Assembly: GCA_026874595.1 (NCBI GenBank)
Contig: CM049319.1
Location: 61,204,917-61,268,916 of the forward strand
From: Sipunculus nudus
Taxonomy: Eukaryota; Annelida; Sipuncula; Golfingiida; Sipunculidae
Direction of reading: 5' to 3'
Length of the DNA stretch: 64,000 nucleotides
A model generated the notes under the pieces. It saw only the letters and a list, made by a program, of their open reading frames with translations. It was not told where the DNA came from and did no database searches. A program made the position numbers and the translations under genes. This document shows positions 51,127-60,791 of the stretch, piece after piece. Positions within the stretch are counted from its first letter, which is position 1, and every line of letters starts with the position of its first letter.

Positions 51127-54100
51127 AACAAGTGACCCATGGGTCATGACGCTCAGCTGACTGGGAAGAGATTCGCAAAAGGAAATTTTATCATCAGAAT
51201 GGTAGTATATACCAATTCAACTGAAGCATCAAACAGATTAACCAACAGGCCAAGATTTAGTCTGTATTTATATATCTCAAAAATAGAGAAAAATGTGTAA
51301 ACTTTTAAAACTAGAATACGGGTAACCGACAAGTGACTACATGTATCTGCCAAAATTGGATAGTGAGGCATGGATTGAGTGGCAAGGGGAAATAGAGTGA
51401 GGTATGTTGCATATTAGCATGGATGTCTGCAGCCTAAATGTGTATGTAGGTTGTGCCACCTACCACAAATCCAGAAAGCTGTCCAAGTTGTATACACCTG
51501 CAAAATTTTAGGCAGAAAAGTCAAACCACTACATGTATATGAGCGATTTTTGCCCATGGCAGACAAACAGACAAACACTGTGTAAAAATCTTTGCAGGTA
51601 ACCCCTCCAGTTTTGTGTATGATAAAGACCTATGTGAGATCTAATCACATGCACAATTTTGGCCCAATCGGTCAAATGGTTCCTGAGATATGAGTTTGGA
51701 TGTGTGCAGCGTTAACTAGAATGTAGGTGGCGCCACCTGTCATAAAATCAAGAAAGCTGTCCACGATGTATAAACCTGCAAAATTTTAGGCAGTTATGTC
51801 GAACCACTACAGAGAAATGAGTGATTTTAGGCCACGGCAGACTAAGAGACAGACGCTGTGCAAACATTGTTACAGGTGGCCCCACCATTTTTTGTGTATG
51901 TTACAGAGCTATCAAAGGGCTACATTTGTATAAATTTTATTTCCTGATCGGTCAAACGGTTCCCAAGATATAAGCTTGGATGTCATCAGCGTGAACGTGA
52001 ACGTAGGTGGCGCCACCTGTCATAAAATCAAGAAAGCTATCCTGGATGTATACGCATGACGAATTTCAGGTGAATTAGTCAATTCACTGCAGAGATATGA
52101 GTGATTTTAACCCAAGGCAGATGAACAGATGGACACTGTGCAAACATGGTTACAGGTGGCGCCACCATTTTTTGTGTATGTTATAAAGCAATCCAAGGGC
52201 TACATTTGTATCAATTTTATTTCCTGATCGGTCAAACGGTTCCCGAGATATGAGGGTTTATGAGTGGAAACAGAGCCACAAATGGACACTGGATAGAGAG
52301 TTAAGGTCAGAGGTCAACGCAAATTGGTTAGGCACCAGTTCACATGTGACCCGATAATAGGTGTAAGTTTGGGAAAAATTGGTCCATTAGTCTCCGAGGA
52401 GCTCTCTGGAAACGAACGCCGCCGCGGTGGAGGAACTCGGTCAAAAAACATAGTATCCACAAAACTTCGTTTTGGCGGATACAAAAATGCAGGTGGCTCC
52501 ACCAGTCTGCAGAAACTAATAAAAACACTAAATGGTCAATATCCATGCAAAAAATCATGGTGATCTCTGCATTAGTTGTTCAGATACTTCAGTTTTTGTA
52601 TCAAATTGTCCATTATTCTGAGGGATACTTCAGAGTCCTATAGCTTGAAGGATATGGGTAACAGAGACCTAATTTCAAGTTTCCACAGGCACCTTTCATG
52701 GGCCTCCTTGCATGACAAGAATGAAGATTCTAGGTCCAGTTGTTGCGATTTGTACCCTGTTGACAGATAACCACATCTTTAAAGGTCTCAAAAAAAAGAA
52801 AAAAATTCGTAAAAATTTGAAAAAAAATAGAGGTGGCACACCCAGTCTGCAGAAACTGATGGAACAGCTCATGATCAATATGTATGCCGAAAATCATGAC
52901 CATCAGTGTTGTAGTTATTGAAATACTGCAGTTTTTGTATCAAATTTTCCATTATTCTGGGGGGGGGGGGGTATTTTGGACCCATACAGCTTAAAGAATA
53001 TGGGTAACAGAGACCTAATTTCAAGTTTCCATGGAGACTTTTCATGGGTCTCCCTGTGTGTCAAGAATGAAGATTCTTGGTCCAGTTTTTATGATTTGTG
53101 CCCTGTTAACAGATGTTCATATCTTTAAAGGTCTCAAAAATACAGAAAAATTTCGTAAAAAAAACCGAACAAATACAGGTGGTGCCACCAGTCTGCAGAA
53201 ACTTATGAAACACTCCATGATCAATATCCATGCAAACAATTATGGTTATCTCTGCATTAGTTGTTGAGATACTTTAGCTTTTGTATCTAATTTTCCATTA
53301 TTTTGAGCTGTACTTTGGAGTGCCATAGCTCAAAGGATATGGGTAACAGAGACCAAATTTCAGGTTTCCATGGAGACTTATCATTGGTCTCCCTGTGTGT
53401 CGAAAATGAAGATTCTAGGTCCAGTCGTTACGATTTGTGCCACCCTAACAGATGACAGCATCCTCAAAGGTCTCAAAAATAGAGGAAAAAATCGTAAATA
53501 ATCAAACAGTACAGGTGGCGCCACCAGTCTGCAGGAACTGATCGAACATCTCATGATCAATATGTATGCCAAAAATGAAGACCATCAGTGATGTAGTTAT
53601 TGAAATATTGAAGTTTTTGTATGAAATTTTTTACTATTCTGGGGGGTACTTTGGGGCCCCAAAGCTCGAAGGATATGGTTAACAGAGACCTTATTTCTGG
53701 TTTCCAAGGAGATTTTTCATGGACCTCTCAGTGTGTCAAGAATTAAGATTCTAAGTCCAGTCTTTATGATTTGTGCCTTGTTAACAGATGTTCACATTTT
53801 TAAAGGTCTCAAAAATAGAGAAAAAAATTCGTAAAAAATCGAAAAATACAGGTGGCGCCACCAGTCTGCAGGAAGTGATGTAACATCTCATGATCAATAA
53901 GTATGCCAAAAATCATGACCATCAGTCAAGTAGTTAATGAGATATTGAAGTTTTTGTATGAAATTTTTGACTTTTCTGGGGGGTACTTTGGGGCCACATA
54001 GGATATGGGTAACAGAGACCTAATTTCTGGTTTCCAAGGAGATTTTTTATGGACCTCTCAGAATCCCAAGTTACAAGGTTCTAGGTCCAGCGGTTACGAT

Positions 54101-54192
54101 TTGTGCCTGGTTAACGGACGGACAGACGGACAGACTGACGACGGACAAAGAGTGATCGCTATAGCTCAGATGACTTTCAGTCAGCTGAGCTA
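51127..54192 (+). mobile_element. 3.07-kb composite modular element with 280-bp and 340-bp units
   Basis: The left end has the palindrome TGACCCATGGGTCA (51,133-51,146) and GCTCAGCTGACTG (51,151-51,163), which is inversely repeated at the right end as CAGTCAGCTGAGC. The left half repeats a 280-bp unit with GGTGGCGCCACC palindromes near 51,728, 52,009 and 52,154. The right half (from about 52,488) has five 337-347 bp units anchored by CCAGTCTGCAG at about 52,502, 52,842, 53,189, 53,524 and 53,862. A GACGGACAGACGGACAGAC tract, GTGATCGCTATAG and a 31-nt hairpin (54,162-54,192) close it. A paralogue of the target supports both boundaries. No protein is encoded; a Helitron-type or other rolling-circle origin is possible but unproven. 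Confidence 0.82.
54162..54192. other. Terminal hairpin of modular elements (best copy)
   Basis: The outer arms TAGCTCAG and CTGAGCTA are exact reverse complements. After one A-G mismatch, the inner arms TGACT and AGTCA pair around a TTC loop. Copies end the elements at 46,170, 48,285 and 63,363 with few changes, and a decayed copy ends the 38.4-kb element. Conservation of a terminal hairpin beside variable internal units suggests it is needed for mobility. Confidence 0.85.
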
Positions 54193-55011
54193 AAAAAGGA
54201 GACTCATTTCCAGGGTGGCTTGGAAACCAGGATAAACAATACTCCATATATAATCATATACTAATAATGTAAAATGGATGCAACATGTCACACATACTAA
54301 CACATATATGAAACCAAAGTATATACTATTTAGCAAATTTATCTGTAGTTATCACCCTTATAAATCTTTGCACAAGGACTGTTTCTGGGGGCATGACCTA
54401 ACTGAATTAATTCAGAACTAAATTCCATGGTTTATTCATTGGATTGATCCTGATCTATTCACTTTTGACCTTTCACTATTCATACATATTCCATTCTATC
54501 CACCAGCTTTCATACCATGCCATTATTTTCATTATAATATGCCATGGGTGGATAATTATAGAAAACAGCCATAATAATTCCCATTGGCAAATTGCTGCCT
54601 ATTGTACCTTATGACAGAAGCATGTTCATTTTTGTGTTCATTTTTGTGCTCATTTTCTTTGTTTATGCAGAAATCTTCACAGTTATGAGAGTTGCAGGTA
54701 GCATAATACTGGGAAAAACCATTTATCTATCCAAATCAATCCAATAGTTGTTTGAAATCCATATTAGACCTTTAAAGCATACATTTTATTAAACAATGTA
54801 CAGTGTTCTTTCTCATGGCATTCATATTGGTGAACTTTTCAATCATTTTCCCATGATATTTTAACATTTTGCAAAAATTTAAGTTTTAGTGGACTACTAC
54901 AAAACAACATGACAATATCTCAAACCCTTTTAAATTTTTTATTGACTCAAAATATAATATTTCAGTTTCAAGGTAGATAGAAACAAGATATAATTGTGCT
55001 ACACTCAACAA
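54193..55011. other. Resumed target repeat, then non-coding DNA
   Basis: The first 45 bp continue the repeat interrupted by the 3.07-kb element. The rest is AT-rich without a recognised gene. Confidence 0.5.
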
Positions 55012-55016
55012 CAAGC

Positions 55017-55230
55017 TGTTGTATTAGTTGTAGGACACACAGACTTGACGATCACAGACTGACTTGAAGAGAACAACGCTTTGTCAGCTACATGTTTTTT
55101 ACTACCACCTCTATATCACAACCAGTCGACACTGCTCCTTGGTATCACATTACACCAAAAGCACGCTTACCGCAAATACACGTTTTTACTTACACTTTAG
55201 GGCTTATATGAATACTACGGTAATAGAACA
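55017..55230 (-). repeat. 3' LTR of the gypsy element
   Basis: 214 bp, TG...CA ends. It aligns with the right-hand LTR throughout, with 10 substitutions, a 9-bp length difference near its plus-strand left edge (one fewer AGTTGTATT) and a 2-bp difference (CTACATG versus CTACACATG). The LTR is short for the family; I could not place its promoter elements with confidence. Confidence 0.95.
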
Positions 55231-55240
55231 TCCCCCTCAT
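55231..55240 (-). other. Polypurine tract
   Basis: Read on the minus strand, ATGAGGGGGA directly abuts the start of the 3' LTR. This is the expected place and composition for the plus-strand primer of reverse transcription. Confidence 0.75.
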
Positions 55241-55369
55241 TAAAAAAAAATAAGTAATGTGGGTACAATTCTTGTCAGCAGTTACAAATATCTAATAAAA
55301 TATTGCCATGCACTAATGTGACAAAAAATGATAACATATAATAACAAAACAAAAAAATAAATAATGCAT

Positions 55370-55372
55370 GTC

Positions 55373-55452
<80 letters not shown>

Positions 55453-55465
55453 ACATATATATATG
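55370..55465. repeat. (TA)n microsatellite inside the gypsy 3' region
   Basis: About 90 bp of nearly pure TA with single interruptions (AAATAT, TACATA, TGTATACA). It lies between the end of pol and the 3' LTR, so it expanded in an untranslated part of the element. Confidence 0.9.
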
Positions 55466-55649
55466 CTGGTAAGATACACGAGTCCATGATTCTCGTTCTA
55501 GGTTCGAGTTCTAGGTATCTATATATCTATTCTTGGGTATCAAGATATGAACATTACTGTTTACATTTGTTCAATCAGGCGTTCAGGTGGTTTGATTACT
55601 CGGCCAGAACGAGTAGTGTTACTTGGTTTCTCTCGCGTTTGAGGAGAAT

Positions 55650-56214
55650 CAGGTCTCGAGATGGTGCCGGTGCCTGATGGCATAATTGAGGTATTCATTG
55701 GTTTGAAAGGCTCTTGAAAAGTTGGTCAAGTTAGAAACAGTCGCTGGCGTTGAACGTGTTGTGAAGTTTAGTTTCTGTGTTTTCTCTTCAGAGAACATAA
55801 CTGATCTCGGCCTAATTAGTACTCTGTTTCCTCTCAAGTGCCTTCTGTTGTACTACACTTTATTGTGTATGAACGAGGTTCAGGCAACATGCCTATGACC
55901 TCTCCTGGTGACCATGTTCGTTGGGCGACCTCCTGGTAGAAAACTGGTTGGTTCATACTAAGGTCTGATAAGTCAGAGCTGGTTTGGTTGTATCTGTTGG
56001 CAGATTTGCCTTGCATGTCTGCCATCTTTACTTTGTATTCATCGGTCACGGATGCTTTCGTGTGTATGGGCATGTTGCACTGGATTTGTCGTTTGAATAG
56101 GATTTCTGCAGGTGATGGCATCTGCGGACCTAGTGGAGTAGTGTGATAAACAAGGATTGCATAATCTGTATTTTGAGGCGTTTTCGTAATCAATGATTTG
56201 ATGGTTCTGATCAT
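55650..56214 (-). pseudogene. Integrase C-terminal part (gypsy pol, 3' fragment)
   Basis: The fragment continues integrase beyond the SINE insertion, beginning at the MIRTIKSLI segment. It includes YHTTPLGPQMPSPAEILF, a block typical of the region after the integrase core, and then WSPGEVIGMLPEPRSY, which resembles the end-of-integrase domain that contacts DNA. A frame change near 55,835 separates an N-terminal run (56,214-55,834) from the remaining run (55,837-55,649, with RGNRVLIRPRS). The reading ends at a stop near 55,650 with no further domain. Together with the other lesions the product cannot be made intact. Confidence 0.85.
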
Positions 56215-56219
56215 TCTTT

Positions 56220-56619
56220 TTTTTTTTAATATTTTTTGTTGGAGGTAACCCCCTCCATTTTTTAATGCTAGCTTAACTAATTATATGTACATCTGCAGAT
56301 TTCCATTCCGGTTTCGGACTACGTGACGGGGCAGTATCACACGCTTCCTCTCATTTGATATCCTAGCGTTAATCAGGCCCGGTGACTACTGCACCTGCGG
56401 GCCCTGGGTTGGTAATCATACCTGCGAGGACCCCGGAAAAGGCGCACTTGTTTGTGAGTGAAACATGGCCGTTGGGCATGACCTTCCCATTAAGCCTGCA
56501 GAGCGCTCACCCTGGGTGGGGGCCGACCGTGAAAAACCTCACCGCCCAGGCTGAGGTTCGAACTCACATTCTCCCGGCTTTGAGTCCTGCGCTCTACCCC
56601 TGAGCCACGGAAGCCGGTC
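56220..56619 (-). mobile_element. tRNA-derived SINE nested in the integrase gene
   Basis: About 400 bp flanked by the exact 16-bp duplication GTTCTGATCATTCTTT (56,204-56,219 and 56,620-56,635). On the minus strand the tRNA-like head has box A TGGCTCAGGGGTAGAGC (56,591-56,607) and box B AGTTCGAACCT (56,554-56,564), both close to the pol III consensus. The body is tRNA-unrelated. The tail is A-rich (T run at 56,220-56,228 on the plus strand). Such elements are moved by LINE machinery; target duplications of this length fit. Intact boxes and exact duplications make it the youngest SINE in the window. Relatives lie at 44.65-45.06 kb and 36.1 kb. Confidence 0.95.
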
Positions 56620-56635
56620 GTTCTGATCATTCTTT

Positions 56636-57292
56636 CTATGAAGCCGTGTAATGGCGAACTGGTGATGTGATTGATGCCATATTGCTGAACCATTGTTTTA
56701 TACTGCTTTCCAATGAACTGAGTCCGTTATCCGATATGATGGTGTTGGGGATTCCGAAGAGTGAGAAAGCTTTATTTGTCAACTCGGTGATTGTTTTGCT
56801 GGTTGTATCTTTGTCCAACCTTTCCACAAGGGGGAATTTTGAATGGTAATCGGCAATTATGAGGTAATCTCTACTGTTTAGCATGAACAGGTCCGTCCCC
56901 AGTGTATGCCAGGGTATGTTTAGCACATCTGGAATAATTTGCTCTAGTGGCTGTTTTGATTGAGATGCCTGGTGTTCTTGGCAAGGCACACATAGTGATG
57001 TGATTTGTTCGATATCTTTGTTGATCCCAGGCCAGTAAATGCTGGACTTTGCTCTTTGATGGCACCTGGTGATGCCCTGATGACCTTCATGTATGTTTTG
57101 TAGGTATTGTTGCCTGAGTGCCTTTGGTATTATGATTTGTGTGCCTTTGAGGATCAGGCCTTCCTCTATGCTAAGCTCATCTCGAAAAGGCCAAAAATCT
57201 CTAACAAGCTGTGGAGCGTCTTTGCCTTTCTCCGGGAAACCGTTTATAACGTACTTCATTAGTACATTCAGTTGTTCATCGTTTCTTGTGGC
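56636..57292 (-). pseudogene. Integrase N-terminal and core domains (gypsy pol)
   Basis: The N-terminal zinc-binding H2C2 motif is visible as HEGHQGITRCHQRA ... CVPC, preceded by IIIPKALRQQYLQ. The catalytic core has the first Asp in TLGTDLFML and the second in IISDNG. The third residue, Glu, lies in the GFIER segment at 56,634-56,636, right where the SINE landed. A single-base loss just after SDNG (near 56,725) shifts the frame, so the last part of the core is read in a different phase. Upstream it is in the same frame as RNase H, separated only by the stop TAG at 57,293-57,295. The enzyme would insert the cDNA into host DNA; this copy is dead. Confidence 0.92.
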
Positions 57293-57733
57293 CTATCGAA
57301 GCTCAATCAATCTTGGTTGGCTGAACTGCACAAAACACACTTGAAGATTCAGATTTATTTCCGTATCCTTTGTGTGGCTTTCATTTGGCAATCTTGACAA
57401 ACTGTCAGGTAGTATCATTTGTTTTCCAGGTATGTATTTTATGTCAAATTCGTACTTCTGCAAGCAAAGTAGCATTCTTTGCAGTCGAGCTGGGGCAGCA
57501 GTTAGATTTTTCTTTGATATCATCTCTAGAGGACGGTGGTCAGATTGTATTACAAATGGCTTTCCATAGACGTATGTGTGGAATCTTTCTGCACCAAATA
57601 CACACGCTAGGAGTTCGCGCTCAATGTTAGCATATCTTTTTTCTGTCTCAGAGAGTCTCTTTGAGGTGTACGCTTTTGTTGGTCCATTTTGGGTAAGAGC
57701 TGCGCCAAAAGCTTCTTGACTAGCATCCACTTG
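57293..57733 (-). pseudogene. RNase H domain (gypsy pol)
   Basis: Begins in VDASQEAFGAALTQ, which contains the first catalytic Asp (57,725-57,727). It continues through TEKRYANIERELLA (catalytic Glu region), FVIQSDHRPLE (second Asp) and KYIPGKQMILPDSLSRLP (final Asp region): the standard order of gypsy RNase H. It is in one frame with the upstream RT part and the downstream integrase part but is bounded by two in-frame stops, TAA at 57,734-57,736 and TAG at 57,293-57,295. All expected catalytic acids are present, so the nonsense codons rather than active-site loss disable this stretch. Confidence 0.92.
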
Positions 57734-58540
57734 TTATACTGTTGGTTTGTTTGGGTCAAAATAGGCAAGGGTGCATGCGCTGCAAATCAGGTTTTTGATT
57801 TGATCAAAAGCTGCCTCATGTTCTGGGTGCCATTGATATTCAATTTCCTTCTGCAGGAGTTGGCGAAGTGGTGCAGTGTGCTTGCTCAAGTGTGGCACAA
57901 AAGGAGCCAGGTATGTTACCACACCAAGAAAAGACTGCAGCTCAGTGACATTACCTGGTGCTTTCAGCTCTTTAATTGCTTGCACTTTAGCTGGATCCGG
58001 GCGTACACCATCTTTGCTATATATGTTGCCAAAGAAAGGAATTTCGTCTGCTTTGATGATACATTTGTTTGGATTAAAAACGAGGCCTCTCTCTCTTGCA
58101 CGTTTCATTAGACCGTGTATTTTGCGGTCGTGCTCCTTTTCATCAGCACTGAATACTGTAATGTCATCTGCTATCGAGACGGCCCATAGGTAGTCCTTCA
58201 AGGATTTGATCCATCACCTTTTGGAACACGTCTTGACTAGTCTTGAAGCCAAAAGGTAGCCGTTTGAAGCAAAATCTGCCAAATGGGCTGTTAAAGGTAG
58301 TCAACAGTTGACTAGCTGGATCGAGCTGTACACACCAGTATCCTGACTTAGGGTCCAGTTTGCTGAAGACTTTTGCGTTGGGGAAACGGTGTTGGTGTGT
58401 GATGCTGAGCTCTTTTCAGGGCTTTATTATGTGTTTGGGATCGAGGCAGATCCTCAACCATCCGTCGTCCTTTTGGATGTATGTAATACTGGAGACCCAA
58501 TCAGTAGGTTCCTGGACTGGACCAATTACGTCCAAGACTG
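57734..58540 (-). pseudogene. Reverse transcriptase domain (gypsy pol), multiply frameshifted
   Basis: Recognisable blocks in order: PTDWVSS and GWLRICLDPK; motif A in SKLDPKSGYW (Asp at 58,353-58,355); FGRFCFKRLPFGF; the catalytic pair in SIADDITVF (Asp-Asp at 58,163-58,168); then FFGNIYSKDGVRPDPAK, LQSFLGVVTYL and FDQIKNLI of the thumb and connection. Neighbouring blocks lie in different frames: shifts fall near 58,536, 58,430, 58,395 (with a small deletion) and 58,195. The last uninterrupted run is 58,201-57,734 and ends at a stop. The Tyr of the usual YxDD box is Ile here, a variant I believe occurs in related invertebrate elements. It would copy element RNA into cDNA if intact. Confidence 0.92.
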
Positions 58541-59613
58541 CATTCGCTCGAGTTCGTCTTTGATCTTTTGTTGCAGCTGCACAGGTGCCCTCCTTGGAGG
58601 GTGTATTACAAGTTCGGCCTCAGCTGATAGCACCAGTTTGTGTTCCCCAGGAAATTTGCCCAATCCAGAGAATCTGTCTGGGAAGAATTCTTTCAGTTCC
58701 TGCAACGATGAGACGGGCTTGTCTCCATTTTGCGTCTGAGACGAACAAAAGTTCATTGCACAGTTCATTGTGACCAAGCCTAATGCTGTGCAAGTTGGGA
58801 GTCCAAAGATAACTGGGCCTGAGGTTTCTGCCACATAGAAGATGGTATCCTGCCATGTCGTTCTTTGGTACTGACATGGAATGTTGATCGTTCCATACTG
58901 CTGAATAGCAGTGCCATTATATGCAATCAGTTCGACATCAGAAGGTTGCGTGTTTGTAGGAAAGCCTTGTTTGTTTATGAAAGTGGGGTATATGGCTTTA
59001 AAGGTCCTCAGGGGTAAAATGTTTCCTTGTGCCCCTGTATCCGCTTTACCCTGAAGGTTAGTTTGCCTGCCTGGGTATTGCTGTATCTGAATTGTTGCAT
59101 ATGCCTCTGTTTCTTGTATGTCTGTGTAACTACTGTCGATTTTCACAGAGACAGTGTTGAATGTGAGGCTTTCAAAGTCTGCAGGAAGCTGATTGTAAGG
59201 TTCTGTGACGTCAACACTGTTGACTTTTCGGTCCCAGTATCTGCTGTTATGCCGGATTCTGCGTTTTGGTGACCTAGAGCGTCTGTCTTGGCCTCTTGGT
59301 TTCTCATTCATCTCGTTCCTGTTCTTGGACTGTCCCCGCCATGAATTACGGCAAACTTTGCCCCAGTGGCCAATTTTACCACATCGGTTACATTTTTGGT
59401 CTTTGGCAGGACAGTCATCTCTCCTGTGTCTGGGACCACCACAGAAGTAACAAGCATTGAACTGCGATTGTACTCGCCGCGAGGTAGTGTGTTTTTGGAT
59501 AGCTCCAACTTTTGCAGTGTTTTCAAACTGCTGTAAATGTGTCTGGGTGGCTTCATATGTCCTGGTTATGTCAAGTGCCTTATCCAGTGTGAGTTTGTTT
59601 GCATCATGATCAA
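58526..59613 (-). pseudogene. Gag 3' part with two zinc knuckles, fused to protease
   Basis: One open frame runs from the frameshift near 59,613 to a stop at 58,526. It starts with the end of the capsid region (KLTLDKALDITRTYEATQ). Two CX2CX4HX4C zinc knuckles follow: CYFCGGPRHRRDDC (59,452-59,411) and CNRCGKIGHWGKVC (59,392-59,351), RNA-binding motifs of nucleocapsid. A basic stretch (RRSRSPKRR) leads to the aspartic protease with the active-site motif ADTGAQGNILP (Asp at 59,041-59,039) and the flap-distal VIFGLPTCTALGL. The frame ends in the N-terminal lead of RT (HPPRRAPVQLQQKIKDEL), where another frameshift occurs. An internal ATG at 59,311 is not a natural start. Confidence 0.92.
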
Positions 59614-60084
59614 GAAGTTGTTTCGAACGGGGCCATGGGCGAGCCCTTTGATGATCTGATCTATTAAATTGTCCTCCATGACTGCCTGTGTATCAAAGTT
59701 GCACCTTTGTGCTTGCACTTTCAATCTGGTAATGAAGCTGTCAATTGGTTCATTCAGTTGTTGTTTCATGTCCCTTAACTGGAACTGGGTTAGCCAGAAG
59801 TTTGATTTCAGGTCAAAATAAGTTTGAAAAGCAGCCCAAACGTCACTGGGTGTTTCCCTGTGTGTCTCAGACACATGAGTCCAGTTGTCAAATATTTCTA
59901 CTGCCTGTGGACCCATCCACAGCAGGATGTAATTAACAATCTCACGACCGTTTTTTGAGGCAAAGGTTGGTGTTGAGAGCATTAGCTCACAAAACCGATG
60001 GAATCCTTTGAACTGCTGTGGTAGCTCACTGGCCTCCCAGCTGAAACTTGGAGGTTTAATTCCAGCCAGATCATTAACACACAC
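59566..60084 (-). pseudogene. Gag capsid-type N-terminal part
   Basis: A 172-codon frame from the ATG at 60,084 shows a retrotransposon-gag signature: IKPPSFSWEASELPQQFK near the start, NYILLWMGPQAVEIFDNW, then FWLTQFQLRDMKQQLNEPID and FITRLKVQAQRCNF. These are conserved blocks of gypsy gag proteins with a single CA-like domain. Family resemblance resumes in another phase (LDHDANKLTL) from about 59,613, so a one-base deletion rather than a natural stop ends this frame. The true start could lie further upstream, since no leader is conserved. It would form the particle shell. Confidence 0.9.
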
Positions 60085-60545
60085 ATAAGTAGCACTTGTT
60101 GAATCTCTGGATGCCGTATTTCAGGCCTTGATTGTCCATACAGGCTGTAGCCGAGAAAGTATATACACAGTGATACTAAACGATTCACTTTGTCTGGCCC
60201 GAATTACAGCGTTCGTTATGGCGGGGTTTTATTGTATCAGTATAAGGCATTGAGAACAAAGAAAGTTAATACTGGCCAGTTTCCGCCGTTCTTGCGTATG
60301 TATCACCTGTGTTTGTAATGTTTAATGCTTCCTTACGTTGGTAGCAAACGTTCCTGGCTAGCATAACGGGCGGCAATGCTGGTGATTGTCCTGTAAGCGG
60401 CAGTCTGTTTTGGCCTGGTAAAAAGACAAACGTTCAGGGTGTGGCCTCTTGCGTGGCTGTCTGCTCGTTTTTTTTACAGCAAAAAAACAACCGTGTTTGG
60501 TCCACCAGTCCCACAATTAAAGTCCAGGAGGTTGGTTAGATCATG
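60085..60545 (-). other. Gypsy 5' untranslated leader
   Basis: 460 bp between the primer-binding site and gag. No domain seen; other short frames here are unrelated to gag. It would contain packaging and leader signals, which cannot be located by eye. Confidence 0.5.
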
Positions 60546-60561
60546 CACTGCGCTGCCACCA
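60546..60561 (-). other. Primer-binding site, tRNA-Leu type
   Basis: Immediately inside the 5' LTR the minus strand reads TGGTGGCAGCGCAGTG. The first 11 bases match the complement of the 3' end of a metazoan tRNA-Leu (…CGCTGCCACCA); the remainder diverges. The tRNA assignment rests on remembered tRNA ends. Confidence 0.7.
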
Positions 60562-60786
60562 TGTTGTATTAGTTGTATTAGTTGTAGGACACACAGACTT
60601 GATGATCACAGACTCACTTGAAGAGAACAACTCTTTGTCAGCTACACATGTTTTTTACTACCGTCTCTATATCACAACCAGTCGACACTGCTCCTTGGTA
60701 TCACATTACACCGAAAGCATGCTTACCGCAAATACACGTTTTTACTTACACTATGGGGCTTATATGAATACTATGGTAATAGAACA
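60562..60786 (-). repeat. 5' LTR of the gypsy element
   Basis: 225 bp, the promoter-proximal LTR in the transcribed (minus) direction. It is 11 bp longer than the other LTR because of an extra AGTTGTATT and an extra CA. The exact CAAGC duplication follows at 60,787. Confidence 0.95.
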
Positions 60787-60791
60787 CAAGC

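Larger units (their letters stand above)
55017..60786 (-). mobile_element. Full-length but defective Ty3/gypsy LTR retrotransposon
   Basis: Two LTRs begin TGTT and end AACA, and the unit is flanked by the direct repeat CAAGC (55,012-55,016 and 60,787-60,791), the 5-bp target duplication typical of Ty3/gypsy elements. On the minus strand the order is 5' LTR, primer-binding site, gag with two CCHC knuckles, aspartic protease, reverse transcriptase, RNase H, integrase, polypurine tract and 3' LTR. Protease-RT-RNase H-integrase order defines Ty3/gypsy (Metaviridae). No envelope ORF was seen. Reading frames are broken by at least six frameshifts or small deletions, two in-frame stops and a SINE. 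The LTRs differ by 10 substitutions and 2 indels. It is therefore an inactive copy of moderate age. Confidence 0.95.

Noticed and set aside
56554-56607. Functional tRNA gene
   Set aside because: Box A and box B are present but the sequence continues into a SINE body with A-rich tail and target duplications, and the same head recurs at 45.0 kb.
57093-59272. Plus-strand open frames across the gypsy element (for example 57,689-58,111 and 58,389-58,739)
   Set aside because: They are antisense shadows of protease, RT, RNase H and integrase, whose conserved motifs are all on the minus strand.
59308-59556. 82-codon minus-strand frame overlapping the zinc knuckles
   Set aside because: It is out of phase with the two CCHC motifs, which lie in the frame continuing to the protease.
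59600-59625. Programmed -1 frameshift between gag and pol
   Set aside because: No slippery heptamer is present, and gag-type conserved sequence continues after the break, so a single-base deletion explains it better.
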